Part shown: positions 1 through 8,726 of the stretch, piece after piece | Position numbering within the stretch: position 1 is the first letter of the stretch | How the letters are laid out: each line of letters starts with the position of its first letter | DNA from: Botryococcus braunii | Lineage: Eukaryota; Chlorophyta; Trebouxiophyceae | Direction of reading: 5' to 3' | Length of the DNA stretch: 64,000 nucleotides | Assembly: GCA_002005505.1 (NCBI GenBank) | Contig: KV908500.1 | Coordinates: 260,290-324,289 of the forward strand | The notes under the pieces: generated by a model | Told to the model about the DNA's origin: nothing | Seen by the model: only the letters and a program-made list of their open reading frames with translations | Database searches by the model: none | Position numbers and translations under genes: made by a program

Positions 1-41
1 AGGCATGGCTTGACTCCTTCCAGCAGGGAGATGCTGCGTCT

Positions 42-190
42 CCTGATCAGGCAAGCTGCCCCATCTCTTTGATTTGTGTCCTGATCAGGCAAGCTGCCTC
101 CGTCTCCTTTGATGTGTCTCCTGATCAGGCAAGCTGCCTCCGTCCCCTTTGATATGTTTTCTCACCAGGCAAGCTGCCTCTGTCCCCCGT
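42..190. repeat. 40-bp minisatellite, about 4 copies
   Basis: Units start near 42, 80, 120 and 160 and share the core CCTGATCAGGCAAGC followed by a pyrimidine-rich stretch. The 40-base period is not a multiple of three, so it is probably non-coding. The core recurs inside the coding repeats of the gene downstream (1681 onward). Confidence 0.85.
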
Positions 191-252
191 AGGCGGTGGG
201 GTGTGGGCAGATAGAGTGGCGTGTAAGGGCAGGAGGAGTGGGGTGGGGTGGG

Positions 253-460
253 GTGGGTATGGAGGCAGTGGGGTCTGGACACGAGGAGGGGGGGGTGGGG
301 CGTTGGTATTGAGGTGAGGTGGGGTGTGGACAGGAGAATGGTGGAGTCGTGATAATGTGGGTATGGAAGCAGTAGGGATGGACAGGAGGAGGAAGGGTGG
401 GGCGTTTGTATCGAGGTGAAGTGGGGTGTGGACAGGAGAATGGTGGAGTCGTGGTAACGG
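253..460. repeat. 104-bp tandem duplication
   Basis: Two G-rich units begin at 253 and 357. Both end in a shared segment with GACAGGAGAATGGTGGAGTC. The second unit runs into the first coding exon, so that exon's 5' boundary lies in or next to repeated DNA. Confidence 0.8.
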
Positions 461-2661
461 AGGCGGTTGCGGTTGAGACCGGGAAACCCAAGAAGCCTCG
501 AGGAAAGAAGGCTGCTGCTGCTGCTGCTGGGGCTGGGGCTGAGGTACAAGCAGGGGAGGCCGGGGAGACCGGGTCCCCACCAGGGGATGATGAGGAGGGG
601 GATGCGGGCTCCGCAGCGGCGCGCAGGCGGAAGCGGTCCCCTAGGGGACCGAAGGGCTTCTCAGGGGCTCCAGAGGGACCGGGGCCCATCGGAAGTCCGG
701 GAGAGGCCCCGCAGGTTGATGCGGGACCCCAAGATGGCCAACCAAACGCACAGCTGAATGGTGGAGGGCCTGAAGGGGTCAACGCCATGTTGCCTGCAAC
801 CACTGAAGGAGCAGTACAAGTGCCGGGCGATTTGATTAGCTCACGTGACGCATCCCCAGAAGGACCAGTACAAGTCCAGAGTGATTTGGTAAGCTCACGT
901 GACGCATCCCCAGGGGCAGTACGATTGCCGGGTGACTTGGTACGCTCACGTGACGCATCCCTAGAAGGAGCAACCCGTGCTGCATCTTCGCCAAGCAAGC
1001 GCAAAGGGGGTCAACCCGGGAAAGCCCGCAGATTTCTTGTAATTAAAAAGGAGGGGCAGGCAGCAGGGCAGTCCAGCGCTACGGGGGAGTTAGTTAGTGC
1101 AACAGAGGTGCTGCCCGTCCCGAGCACGCACAGGGGTTCGATCCCCGCCAACATCCCAACTTCTGACATGTTGGATATTTTTTCTGTTCCCACCGCAGCC
1201 GCTGCCGTCGCGGACTCGGCCTTGCCAGATTTGGCAAGTGGGCCCCGTGGGAGCAGGGGAGGCAGCTTCCAGGATAAGGGGCTTCCAAATTTGCCTAACC
1301 AGGACAAAGCTGGGGTGGGATCTGTGGCTAAGCTTGTGCCAGAAGTGGCGCCCCGGGACTTTGCAGCATTGCCTGTTCAGGCAGCATTACCTGCTCAGGT
1401 AGCGGTGGGCCAGGCGACGATGCCCAGCAAAGGTTATGCCCCTGCGGCTTTCGGCGCCGCGGGAGGCGCTGACCTGGCAGGATTGCCTGAACAGGCACAT
1501 GTGGGCGTGCCTTCAGCTCCACCGTCTGGGACTGCTGACCTGGCAGCCAAGCCCGGACCGGCAACACCACCCGTGCCTGAACAGGCACAGGCGGGGATGT
1601 CTGAGACTCCGGAGTCGGGGAGTGCACGACGGGTGCGGGCGCTGAACGCAGCCGTTGCGCTCCTAAAGGATGCGAGTTTGCCTGATCAGGCAAGCCACGG
1701 GACGCCCGCGGCTCGTCCCCGGGGACCCGCAGACCTGGCAGAGAAGCGGGAGGCGGCACACCTTGGCCCTACGTGCGAGAAGAGCCCGGACACAGGCGCT
1801 GCCCTCAGGCATGCAGCCCCCTTGCCTGATCAGGCACGCGCGGGGGTTGCCGCAGTTCTCGACCAGGCTGGGCGTGGCATGCTCGAGGACGCAGCCACCT
1901 TGCCTGATCAGGCGTCCGCGGGGGTCGCCAGAGTTCTCGACCCGACAGCGGGCGGTTCCCTCGAGGACGCAGCCTCCTTGCGTGATCAGGCGTCCGCGGG
2001 GGTCGCCGCAGCTCTCGACCAAAAAGTGGGCGGCGCACCAGTTAACACAACCCCCTTGCCTGATCAGGCATCTGCAGGAGTTGCCGAAGTTCTCTGCCCG
2101 ACAGCGGGCGAGAGAAAGTCGGAACCGCAGAGCGCGGATATCGGGAGGGGGTGCCCCCCGGAACAGCAGCGAAAGGCGGCAACTTCTCATGCGGAGAAAC
2201 GCGCCGTCACTGCCCCGCCAGACGCCGACCACGCCCTGACGGGTTCCGCTGCGACGGAGATAAGGGGGGAGGCGAAATTGGGGGAGGCAAAATTGGGGGA
2301 GGCAAAATTGGAGGAGGCAAAAATGGGGGAGGCGGAAAGAGGGGAGGCGGATCAAGCACCCGCGTTTTCTCCTGCTGCCAACCAGGAGCCAAATCAGGAG
2401 CTTCTGCAAACGGCAAAGAACGGTTCTGATGCTGACAGCCCTCCTGCTGGGGGGCCCGGGCGCCAGGCTCCCGCACGGGGGCCCGGCGGGGATGCTGTTG
2501 CCAGAACAGCCGGGGGCGATGCGGGCTCTGCTGCGGCAGGCGCGGCCCCTGGGAGGGCGCGTGAACCCCTAAGTCCCGACGACCAGCCTCCCCCGGTACC
2601 CTGGACGCTGCTGGAGGGCCTCCGCAGCGATCAACGGCAACTTGAGGGCCTCCGACGCCAG
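397..2661 (+). CDS. Exon 1 of unknown repeat-rich, coiled-coil protein (gene A)
   Basis: I do not recognise this protein. The frame is open for about 755 codons but begins at a GTG; the first in-frame ATG is near 787, so the true start is probably an upstream exon or a splice acceptor near 437. It has a Lys/Ala-rich N-terminus, then repeats ending S-S-R-D-A-S-P (about 830-965), Leu-Pro-Asp-Gln-Ala repeats (1370-2110) and G-E-A-K-L repeats (2268-2352). The end turns into a heptad-like helix (L-E-G-L-R-R-Q). I end it at 2661 because CAG|GTGAGC is a strong donor and the coiled coil then continues in phase 0 in the exon at 3652. Past the donor the same frame continues into tandem intron repeats. 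Composition is low-complexity and Ala/Gly/Pro-rich. Function unknown. Confidence 0.55.
1370..2110 (+). repeat. Coding repeats built on the palindrome TTGCCTGATCAGGCAA
   Basis: At least eight copies encode Leu-Pro-(Asp/Glu/Val)-Gln-Ala. Copies near 1678, 1820, 1909, 1980 and 2056 carry TGATCA; those near 1370, 1482 and 1575 carry TGTTCA or TGAACA. The copy at 1678-1693 is a perfect 16-bp palindrome. The last four copies sit in larger units of roughly 70-120 bp. Confidence 0.85.
2268..2352 (+). repeat. 15-bp coding tandem repeat (G-E-A-K-L)
   Basis: About five units related to GGGGAGGCAAAATTG, in frame in exon 1 and giving a short charged repeat. Confidence 0.85.
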
Positions 2662-2689
2662 GTGAGCCATTCAGCAGCTGCCAGGGCAC

Positions 2690-2965
2690 TTGTCACTGAT
2701 CGGTTGAGCAGTTATCCCCGAACGGTTGTAGCAGTTGATAGTGAGCAGTTGGCCAGTGCTTGGGCAGTTGTCTCGGGATTAGTCGAGCAGTTATCCTCGA
2801 GCCGTCGGAGCATTGCCCTCGAGCAGTTGGACAGTGGTTGGACAGTTATCCTCGAGCGGTTGAACAGCGGTTGGACAGTTGTCTCGGGTTCCGTCGAGCA
2901 GTTATCCCCGACCGGTTGGAGCCAACTGCCCTCTAAGGGGTTGGAACAGTTGTCTCCGGATAGTT
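2690..2965. repeat. Intron 1 degenerate repeats
   Basis: Repeated GAGCAGTTATCC / GAGCAGTTGG segments, about 30-45 bp apart, directly after the inferred donor at 2662. They stay open in the exon 1 frame but look like repeat DNA, not protein. Confidence 0.6.
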
Positions 2966-3476
2966 GATGTCGAGCAGGTTGCGGAGCAGTCCGAGCCGTT
3001 GCATCGTGCTTCCACCCCTTAAGAGATTTCCCGCTCGTTGCCTTGCGCACCCACGTTGCAAGAGATCCCACCCTTGTTGTGACAGGCTCCCACATCTCAA
3101 GAGATTTCCCCCTTCGTCGCGTGTATTCCCACATTTTGAATGTGTTGTTGTTCTCGCACATAAAAGAGGAATTTCTTCCCCCCCCCCCCCCCCCAATGTT
3201 GTGCTCCCACATACCAAGAGACTTCTCCCCCATGCTGTGCTCCCACATACCAAGAAAAATTCACCCTCGTTCTGTGCTCCAACATTTAAAGAAATTTCCC
3301 CCTCGTTGCATTCGTGTGTCTCAAACTAAAGAAACCTATTCCTCCTCCTCGTGCTGTGCAGCACAACTTGTGCTCCGCATTAGAACAGATTCCACATCGC
3401 ATTGCGCTCCCACATCTTCAGAAACTCTCCTTCTTGTGTTGTGTTTCTACATAAAATGTTTAAAATCGCGCGCGCG

Positions 3477-3556
<80 letters not shown>

Positions 3557-3651
3557 TAAACAACGACCAAGAAATACCTTCCCCGGCTTGAGATATCCGC
3601 TTTTAAGTGTACAAAGGTATCTTTGGGCACTGAGTGGGTAGCGGGACGCAG
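2966..3651. repeat. Intron 1 remainder: degenerate CCCACAT repeats, poly-C, (CA)n
   Basis: From 3000 to 3430 there are about ten degenerate units around 'CCCACATnnnAAGAGATTTCCC'. A C-run lies at 3179-3194 and a (CA)n tract of about 75 bp at 3479-3554. The inferred acceptor GACGCAG ends at 3651. Confidence 0.75.
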
Positions 3652-3750
3652 CTGGAGGCAAAGCGGGGAGAGGTGCTGCGACTGCAAAGGCAGGTTCTTT
3701 CCAACGAGGTGGCCTCTCAAGACAACCGCCTACTCATTGCTGGCTTGCAG
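3652..3750 (+). CDS. Exon 2 of gene A (coiled coil)
   Basis: Ninety-nine bases (33 codons) between acceptor ..GACGCAG and donor ..TTGCAG|GTACAG, phase 0 at both ends. The translation begins L-E-A-K-R-G-E-V-L-R-L and ends I-A-G-L-Q. It has Leu/Val at heptad spacing and many charged residues, and it extends the helix that ends exon 1. It has no ATG and is too short to be seen as a free ORF. The case rests on the splice sites, the phase and the coiled-coil continuity with exons 1 and 3. Confidence 0.55.
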
Positions 3751-3955
3751 GTACAGCCTCCCATCCCTCAACTTGCAGGTACTGTACATGCAACCTGAGG
3801 TACAGCCTCCCTTCCCTCGAATTCAGTTACATCCTCCCTTCCCTCAAGTTGCAGGTACAGCCTCCCTTCCCTCGACTTGCAGGTACAGCCTCCCTTCCCT
3901 AGACTTGCAAGGCCTTTCTTCCCTCAACTTGCAGGTACAGCCTCCCTTGTCTTAA
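3745..3955. repeat. 27-bp intron minisatellite copying the exon 2 donor
   Basis: The exon 2 junction TTGCAG|GTACAGCCTCCC is repeated downstream, near 3771, 3796, 3848, 3876 and 3929, spaced about 27-28 bp or multiples. Several copies keep the full junction sequence. Confidence 0.8.
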
Positions 3956-4555
3956 CTTCCCCATTGGCTGCTTGTCAATGCCAGCTTGTCACTGGCTGCT
4001 GATTAATAAGGCGCTCATGACTGAGCTGCTAATTGTTGAGCTGCTCATTACTAAGTGAGCTTACCACTGGCTCCTTGTCCCTGGGCCGCTGATAAGTAAG
4101 CCGCTTATGAGTGAGCTGCCTATCTTTGAGCTGCTCATTACTAAAGCAGCTTACTACTGGCCGCTATTTGCTGAACTGCTCATTGCAATTGCTGCATATT
4201 GCTCGGTAACTGCTCATAACTGCATATTGCTCGATTTCATTGCGCTGCATCTCGCTGGCTGTTCACCATCGAGCGGCTCATTGTTGAGCCGCTAATTAAT
4301 GCCTCTTTATCACTGATCTGCTCATTGCCAATTGAGGTGTCCGTCATTACTAACACTCCTCATTACTAAGCAGCAGGAGTTCGCACACCTATTAAACGCA
4401 GGAGGCGCTCCACATTACTAAGCAGCAGCAGGAGTTGTCACACCTGTTAAATGCAGGAGGCGCTCCTTATTACTAAGCAGCAGAATTTCTCACACATGTC
4501 AAAGCATATGAAGCGCTCCTCATTACTTAGGTTGCTTTTGCGGATTTCCCTGCAG
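3956..4555. repeat. Intron 2 remainder: degenerate GCTGCTCATTACTAAG repeats
   Basis: Short degenerate units with CTCATTACT / GCTGCTCATT run from about 3985 to 4530; two longer copies (4370-4440 and 4435-4500) contain GCAGGAGGCGCTCC. No coding signal seen. The acceptor TTTCCCTGCAG ends at 4555. Confidence 0.7.
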
Positions 4556-4717
4556 GAGGCGCTGCAGGATGTGAGGGGCCGTCTGGCAGCGCAGCGGGCT
4601 CCCCAGGGTCGCCTGGGGACCGAGGGGGAGGGCCTGGCGGCTGAGAGGGTCCGGAAGGAGGAGGCTGACCTGGCTGCTGAGCTGGCGGCACGGGACGCTC
4701 AGCTCAATAAGCTGCTG
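4556..4717 (+). CDS. Exon 3 of gene A (coiled coil)
   Basis: One hundred and sixty-two bases, 54 codons, phase 0 at both ends, between TTTCCCTGCAG and CTGCTG|GTGGGT. The translation runs from [10 protein letters not shown] to R-D-A-Q-L-N-K-L-L. It is very rich in Ala, Glu, Arg and Leu with clear heptads, so it continues the exon 1-2 helix. It is GC-rich against an AT-rich intron, as expected for an exon. It could belong to a cytoskeletal or scaffold protein, but nothing identifies the family. Confidence 0.6.
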
Positions 4718-4816
4718 GTGGGTCCCTCAGGGGCTTTCGCTCCCCCCTGCCCCCTCCCTTGGCTTGGGGAGGGTTTGCTGGCAGGGGGCGTGTGCTGTGT
4801 GATGTGTGGGGAGTGA

Positions 4817-5095
<279 letters not shown>

Positions 5096-5265
5096 GGGTT
5101 AGGAGGGAGTACGTGCGTGCGCATCCATGTGCGCATTGCGATCTCATCATGGCTGGATCTCTAGGCCGCACACGCTCAATTTTTGCAGAATATCATAAAA
5201 CTGATTTGAAAGTTTTATGATTAATGATTAATGATTAATGTAACACCTGCGTTGCTTCACCTTTA

Positions 5266-5415
5266 CTGATGTCTGATGTGGCTATGCGCCTTGCTGATGT
5301 GGCTTGCTGGTGTGCCTTGCTGATGTGCCTCGCTGATGTGCCTCGCTGATGTGCCTCGCTGATGTGGCTTGCTGATGTGCCTTGCTGATTTGCCTCGCTG
5401 ATGTGCCTAGCTGAG
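5266..5415. repeat. 13-bp intron minisatellite GCCTTGCTGATGT
   Basis: About ten units of CTTGCTGATGTGC / CTCGCTGATGTGC. The same 13-mer occurs once more at 5621-5633, about 20 bases before the exon 4 acceptor, where CTGAT would be a suitable branch-point sequence. Confidence 0.9.
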
Positions 5416-5458
5416 TTTATTTACACAAAAGTGCAACAGTGAGAAGCCAACATTGACG

Positions 5459-5460
<2 letters not shown>

Positions 5461-5527
<67 letters not shown>

Positions 5528-5531
5528 GTCT

Positions 5532-5563
<32 letters not shown>
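5461..5563. repeat. (GT)n followed by poly-T
   Basis: GT tract at 5461-5528, then about 30 T to 5563, inside intron 3. Confidence 0.95.
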
Positions 5564-5564
<1 letters not shown>

Positions 5565-5652
5565 TCTTAAAGTAGATTTTGAAACGGCTTTTCAATCTAA
5601 TGAAGATTTTCGAGGCCTTTGCCTTGCTGATGTATTCCTCATCTGTCCCCAG

Positions 5653-6073
5653 GCCCAACTTGGACCCCTGGCAGACTTGGAGCCCGAAGTACTGCAGCAG
5701 CTTGCTCCCCCCGTGGTGCCGCAGGGGGGAGCCGCTCCCCTCCGCGACTCCAGCAGCCCTCCTGCTTCGCAAGAAGGCATTGCTCAAGCTCCAAGCGGGG
5801 CAGGAGCGGTCAGGATGATTACCGGCGGTACGGATGATGGCAGTACAGTGACTGCGGACAGTCTTGGTGTCCCTGCACTGCCCCAGAGTATCAAGGGTGG
5901 CGGTACAATGCCCGACGGTGCGGAAGATGCCGGTACACAGCCAAAGGGGTTTAATGATGCAGGTGCACTGCCTCGCAGTGTGGCTGCCGAGGGCGGTCCA
6001 AGCTCCCCAGCTGAGAACAGTACGGGCAGTACGGAAGCACCGAGGCCGCGGACATCGCAAGCAATGCAGCCAG
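5653..6073 (+). CDS. Exon 4 of gene A (Gly/Pro/Ser-rich tail)
   Basis: Follows a good acceptor (CCTCATCTGTCCCCAG ending 5652) and starts in phase 0 with A-Q-L-G-P-L-A-D-L-E, finishing the coiled coil. It becomes a Gly/Ala/Pro/Ser-rich tail with a weak repeat (G-A-L-P-x-S ... G-G). The right end is uncertain: CAG|GTGCCG at 6073/6074 is a possible phase-1 donor. A matching acceptor TTTTTCGCAG lies at 6361, with an open frame after it to about 6394 or beyond. The gene's 3' end is not resolved. Confidence 0.5.
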
Positions 6074-6484
6074 GTGCCGGCCTCTCCTCTTTTTTCCCAT
6101 TTTCTTTTTGTTTGGTTCCTTTTTTTCTTCTTTCCCTTTGTTTAGTTTTTTTCTTTTCTCTTTACCCCCCCCCCCCCCCCCGGCGGGGGGAAGGAGGGGG
6201 CCTGACATACGCTTGGTTCCCTGGTCCCCTAGCCTTGGCATGCCTCTCTCTGCGCTCCCCCTGTCCTTGCGATCCCTCCCTCCCTCCTCCCCTCTTCACG
6301 TTGTGCCTCTTTCAATTTGTGTCTCTTTCGGTTTCTCACTAGCCCCACCTCTTTTTCGCAGTGCCTCTCTCCCTAATCTTTTGTCCCAGTAGCCAGGTAG
6401 ACTCACGGATCTGTTTAGACACGAGTGCCTGTTGGTGTTTTGCGTGCCCAATCACCGTTTCGATGCTTTGGCAGTGCGGCTCGA
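6074..6484. other. Pyrimidine-rich, possible intron 4 and small exon
   Basis: T/C-rich DNA with a C-run at 6166-6181. An acceptor-like CTTTTTCGCAG at 6361 is followed by a short open segment with another CAG|GTAGAC at 6394. Too little to call a feature. Confidence 0.3.
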
Positions 6485-6486
6485 GT

Positions 6487-6665
6487 GTGTTGGGGCTGAC
6501 CGTACGGTGTGCCACATTTACATTTAGTCATCATGATGACTGATGTGTAACTTCCATTCATTGATTCTGTCGGATTGATGCATGGGAGGGCGGTTCAGGT
6601 GTGCTGGGGCTGACCATACAGTGTGCCACATGTACATGTAACCGTCACGATGACCGAGGGGTAAC
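6487..6665. repeat. 114-bp tandem duplication
   Basis: GTGTTGGGGCTGACC at 6487 and GTGCTGGGGCTGACC at 6601 begin two diverged copies that share ..GTGTGCCACAT.. and ..GTAACTTCCAT... A smaller 30-bp duplication (GCGGAGAAAATnnTATGTAAGCA) follows at 6727-6780. Confidence 0.75.
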
Positions 6666-6820
6666 TTCCATTTCATTCATTCCAGGAAACCCACGTATAC
6701 CAGAAGTGTGCATGACCCGTCACACGCGGAGAAAATGTTATGTAAGCACCCAACAAGCGGAGAAAATACTATGTAAGCATCTCACAATATACTGTGGGAT
6801 TCACGCATGGGGGGCGGTCC

Positions 6821-7048
6821 AGGGGTGTTGGTGGCGGCTGGACTCTGGTGGTTGGGAAGCGTGTTCTTCGGAGGCGGGAAGCGGCCCGACGTCCGTGCCG
6901 ACGCAGACGAGAAGAGCACTTTGGACGGGCCGAATTCCCCAGAAAATTCGCCCGGCAAATCCCCTCCTGGGTAGAGCCGTACATGCAGCCGTACATGCAG
7001 CCGTACATGGCACGGTACAGCCTACGCCGGTTCTTCAAAGACATCTGA
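6821..7048 (+). CDS. Exon-like GC-rich segment, frame uncertain
   Basis: A GC-rich island after an acceptor-like GCGGTCCAG. One open frame is Arg-rich, passes through three copies of P-Y-M-Q (12-bp repeat CCGTACATGCAG, 6979-7014) and stops at 7046-7048. A second frame is also open and Trp/Cys-rich. I cannot choose between them and see no known domain. It may be the terminal exon of a separate gene. Confidence 0.25.
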   Translation, partial: RGVGGGWTLVVGKRVLRRREAARRPCRRRREEHFGRAEFPRKFARQIPSWVEPYMQPYMQPYMARYSLRRFFKDI

Positions 7049-7327
7049 ATACCCATTGTTGGCCCGGGCCATTGATCCAGACACATCATTCAGATCGTTT
7101 TCAAGCCCGATGGCGCATGGGAAATGCTTATGCGACACATTTGATGAAGGAATGTGAAAGTTTCAATATGGGAGTTCGAATCCGTGTCTGGGGTTTTAAT
7201 GAAAAGCGTGAAAGGTTTTAAAGACGGGTCATCACCATGTGTTTGCGTTCAAAGAGCTTTGGAGAATTACGGAGCAAATCACCAGTTTTTACATCTAGCC
7301 CGCCAGGACTTTGAACGGCCTACCCTC

Positions 7328-7510
7328 GAGCCATTGTGTGACACGTAATTCTGCTGATGTGTTTGGAAGTCTGTTGGTACACGCAGGGGCACCACGCTCA
7401 ACACCGTGTGAAGTCGGAGCCATTGCGTGACACGTGATTCTGCTGATGTTTTTGGAAGTCTGCTGGTACACGCAGGGGCACCACGCTCAACACCATGTGA
7501 AGTCCGAACC
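7328..7510. repeat. 89-bp tandem duplication
   Basis: GAGCCATTGnGTGACACGT begins at 7328 and 7417. The copies share ACACGCAGGGGCACCACG and are only slightly diverged. Confidence 0.85.
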
Positions 7511-7692
7511 TAGATAAGCATATGTTTGGGTGTGCATGTGTATTTGAAAAGCGTGAAATACGTTGGATTGTTTTGCGTGAGATGAACACTTGTATAGAGA
7601 TGAACCACACATCGTTTGAAAGAAAACTCCGGAGGAGTGGCTGGCCCTGACGTGGATATGGGGTATGATCATTTGATTCTGATCACTTGCAG

Positions 7693-7848
7693 GGGGAATG
7701 GACCCTGTGGGGAATGGGAGGCATACGCATATATGATCGGGATGAATGCATACTCCATGTATATCCCAAGCTCCTGTTCGAGGAAGTAGAGTTCGAAATG
7801 GTGGGGCTGCTAGCAGCGCCAGCGCTGGACTTCTGGAAGTGCCTCTAG
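7693..7848 (+). CDS. Exon-like open segment, unknown
   Basis: After acceptor-like GATCACTTGCAG (ends 7692) the frame starting G-E-W-T-L-W-G-M-G-G is open for 51 codons to TAG at 7846-7848. It passes through a hydrophobic/acidic stretch (L-L-F-E-E-V-E-F-E-M-V-G-L-L) that looks protein-like. An internal donor (GAA|GTAGAG) could end it earlier. A second frame is open for about 40 codons, so the frame is not certain. No family recognised. Confidence 0.3.
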   Translation, partial: GEWTLWGMGGIRIYDRDECILHVYPKLLFEEVEFEMVGLLAAPALDFWKCL

Positions 7849-7939
7849 AGGAGATCTCCTGCAACGCCCCTACCGGGGGGCTGGGGGAAAGAGTTGACGT
7901 GATCACTTGAATGTACCGTGATCACGTGGGTCGACCCAG

Positions 7940-8160
7940 CCAAAATGACAGGGTTACTTTTTTACTGATATATTTCACTTTTCCCTTGAAAATGACAGGG
8001 TTTCTGGACTTCAGGTAGGTAATGACAGGGTTTCTGGACTTAAGGTAGGTACTAAGCTACTTCGAAGGAATTACACTTAGGTGGGCGGCGACGGGTTTGT
8101 CTCCCGAGGACGGGGAGGGGGGGATTTGATTTTTTTGGGGGGGGGGGGGGGGTAGGTGTT
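7940..8160. repeat. Short AATGACAGGGTTT repeats and G-run
   Basis: Three copies of AATGACAGGGTT at about 7944, 7989 and 8021, the last two within a 31-bp direct repeat. A T6/G-rich run lies at 8130-8153. Confidence 0.7.
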
Positions 8161-8350
8161 AACACGTTCATGATCATGATTTCCTCCATTACTAGCTGTA
8201 CAGTTGGATTTCTCACTGATGTTTGTACAGTTGACTTCATATGTGTACAAGTGCGTTTATCAGCTGGAGTTGTTGTTGTTGCTGGTGGTGGTGGTGCACG
8301 TGTCGGGATATCAGCGGCGGACAGTTAGCTAGCTATATAGGCTATATAGG

Positions 8351-8419
8351 CTATAGGCTATATATAGCCTATAGGGGAGTTGCAAGTTCGGCTAGATATA
8401 TCAGAGTATATACTCTGAT
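8351..8419. repeat. Two perfect palindromes, 24 bp and 20 bp
   Basis: 8351-8374 is a perfect 24-bp palindrome centred on TATATA. 8400-8419 is a perfect 20-bp palindrome (ATCAGAGTATATACTCTGAT). Both lie in an AT-rich stretch with GGCTATATA repeats just upstream (8330-8350). Confidence 0.9.
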
Positions 8420-8591
8420 TCAGATGCAATTCTTCCTTCCACGAGCATGGATGGAAACATGGGAATATACTTTTTATCTCTGACACTGCGTCGGGTGATA
8501 GGGGAAAGTGAAATGCTGCACTGTTGGAGTAGAAAGCACTGCGGTAATCTGTGGGTACTTCAACAGTAGTACTGCTGCGGAAGTTTCGCAG

Positions 8592-8726
8592 TGGAGTCCC
8601 GCCTCAGGCGGGCCCTCGAGAGACGGCCTCCTGGCGGGAGCTGGGAGAGATCCAAATATAGGTTGCGGTGGAACACGTCCAGGAGCGATGTCGACCTGGT
8701 ACGGACTCGGAGCCCCAAGAAGGCAT
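8592..8726 (+). CDS. Possible Arg-rich exon, phase 1-1
   Basis: A GC-rich island of 135 bases (45 codons) between acceptor GAAGTTTCGCAG and donor GGCAT|GTAACT, in AT-rich surroundings. Read in phase 1 it is V-E-S-R-L-R-R-A-L-E-R-R ... R-S-P-K-K-A with no stop. The phase-1 symmetry matches the Cys/Trp-module exons 2-5 kb downstream, so it may be an upstream exon of that gene. Two other frames are partly open. Confidence 0.35.

Noticed and set aside
3043..3591. ORF with His/Thr repeats ending in the CA tract
   Set aside because: Lies in inferred intron 1, formed by degenerate CCCACAT repeats and (CA)n.
7743..7850. Cyclic-nucleotide phosphodiesterase domain in the exon-like segment
   Set aside because: Only a loose resemblance to the region before the His-rich motif; no catalytic His or Asp motifs are present.
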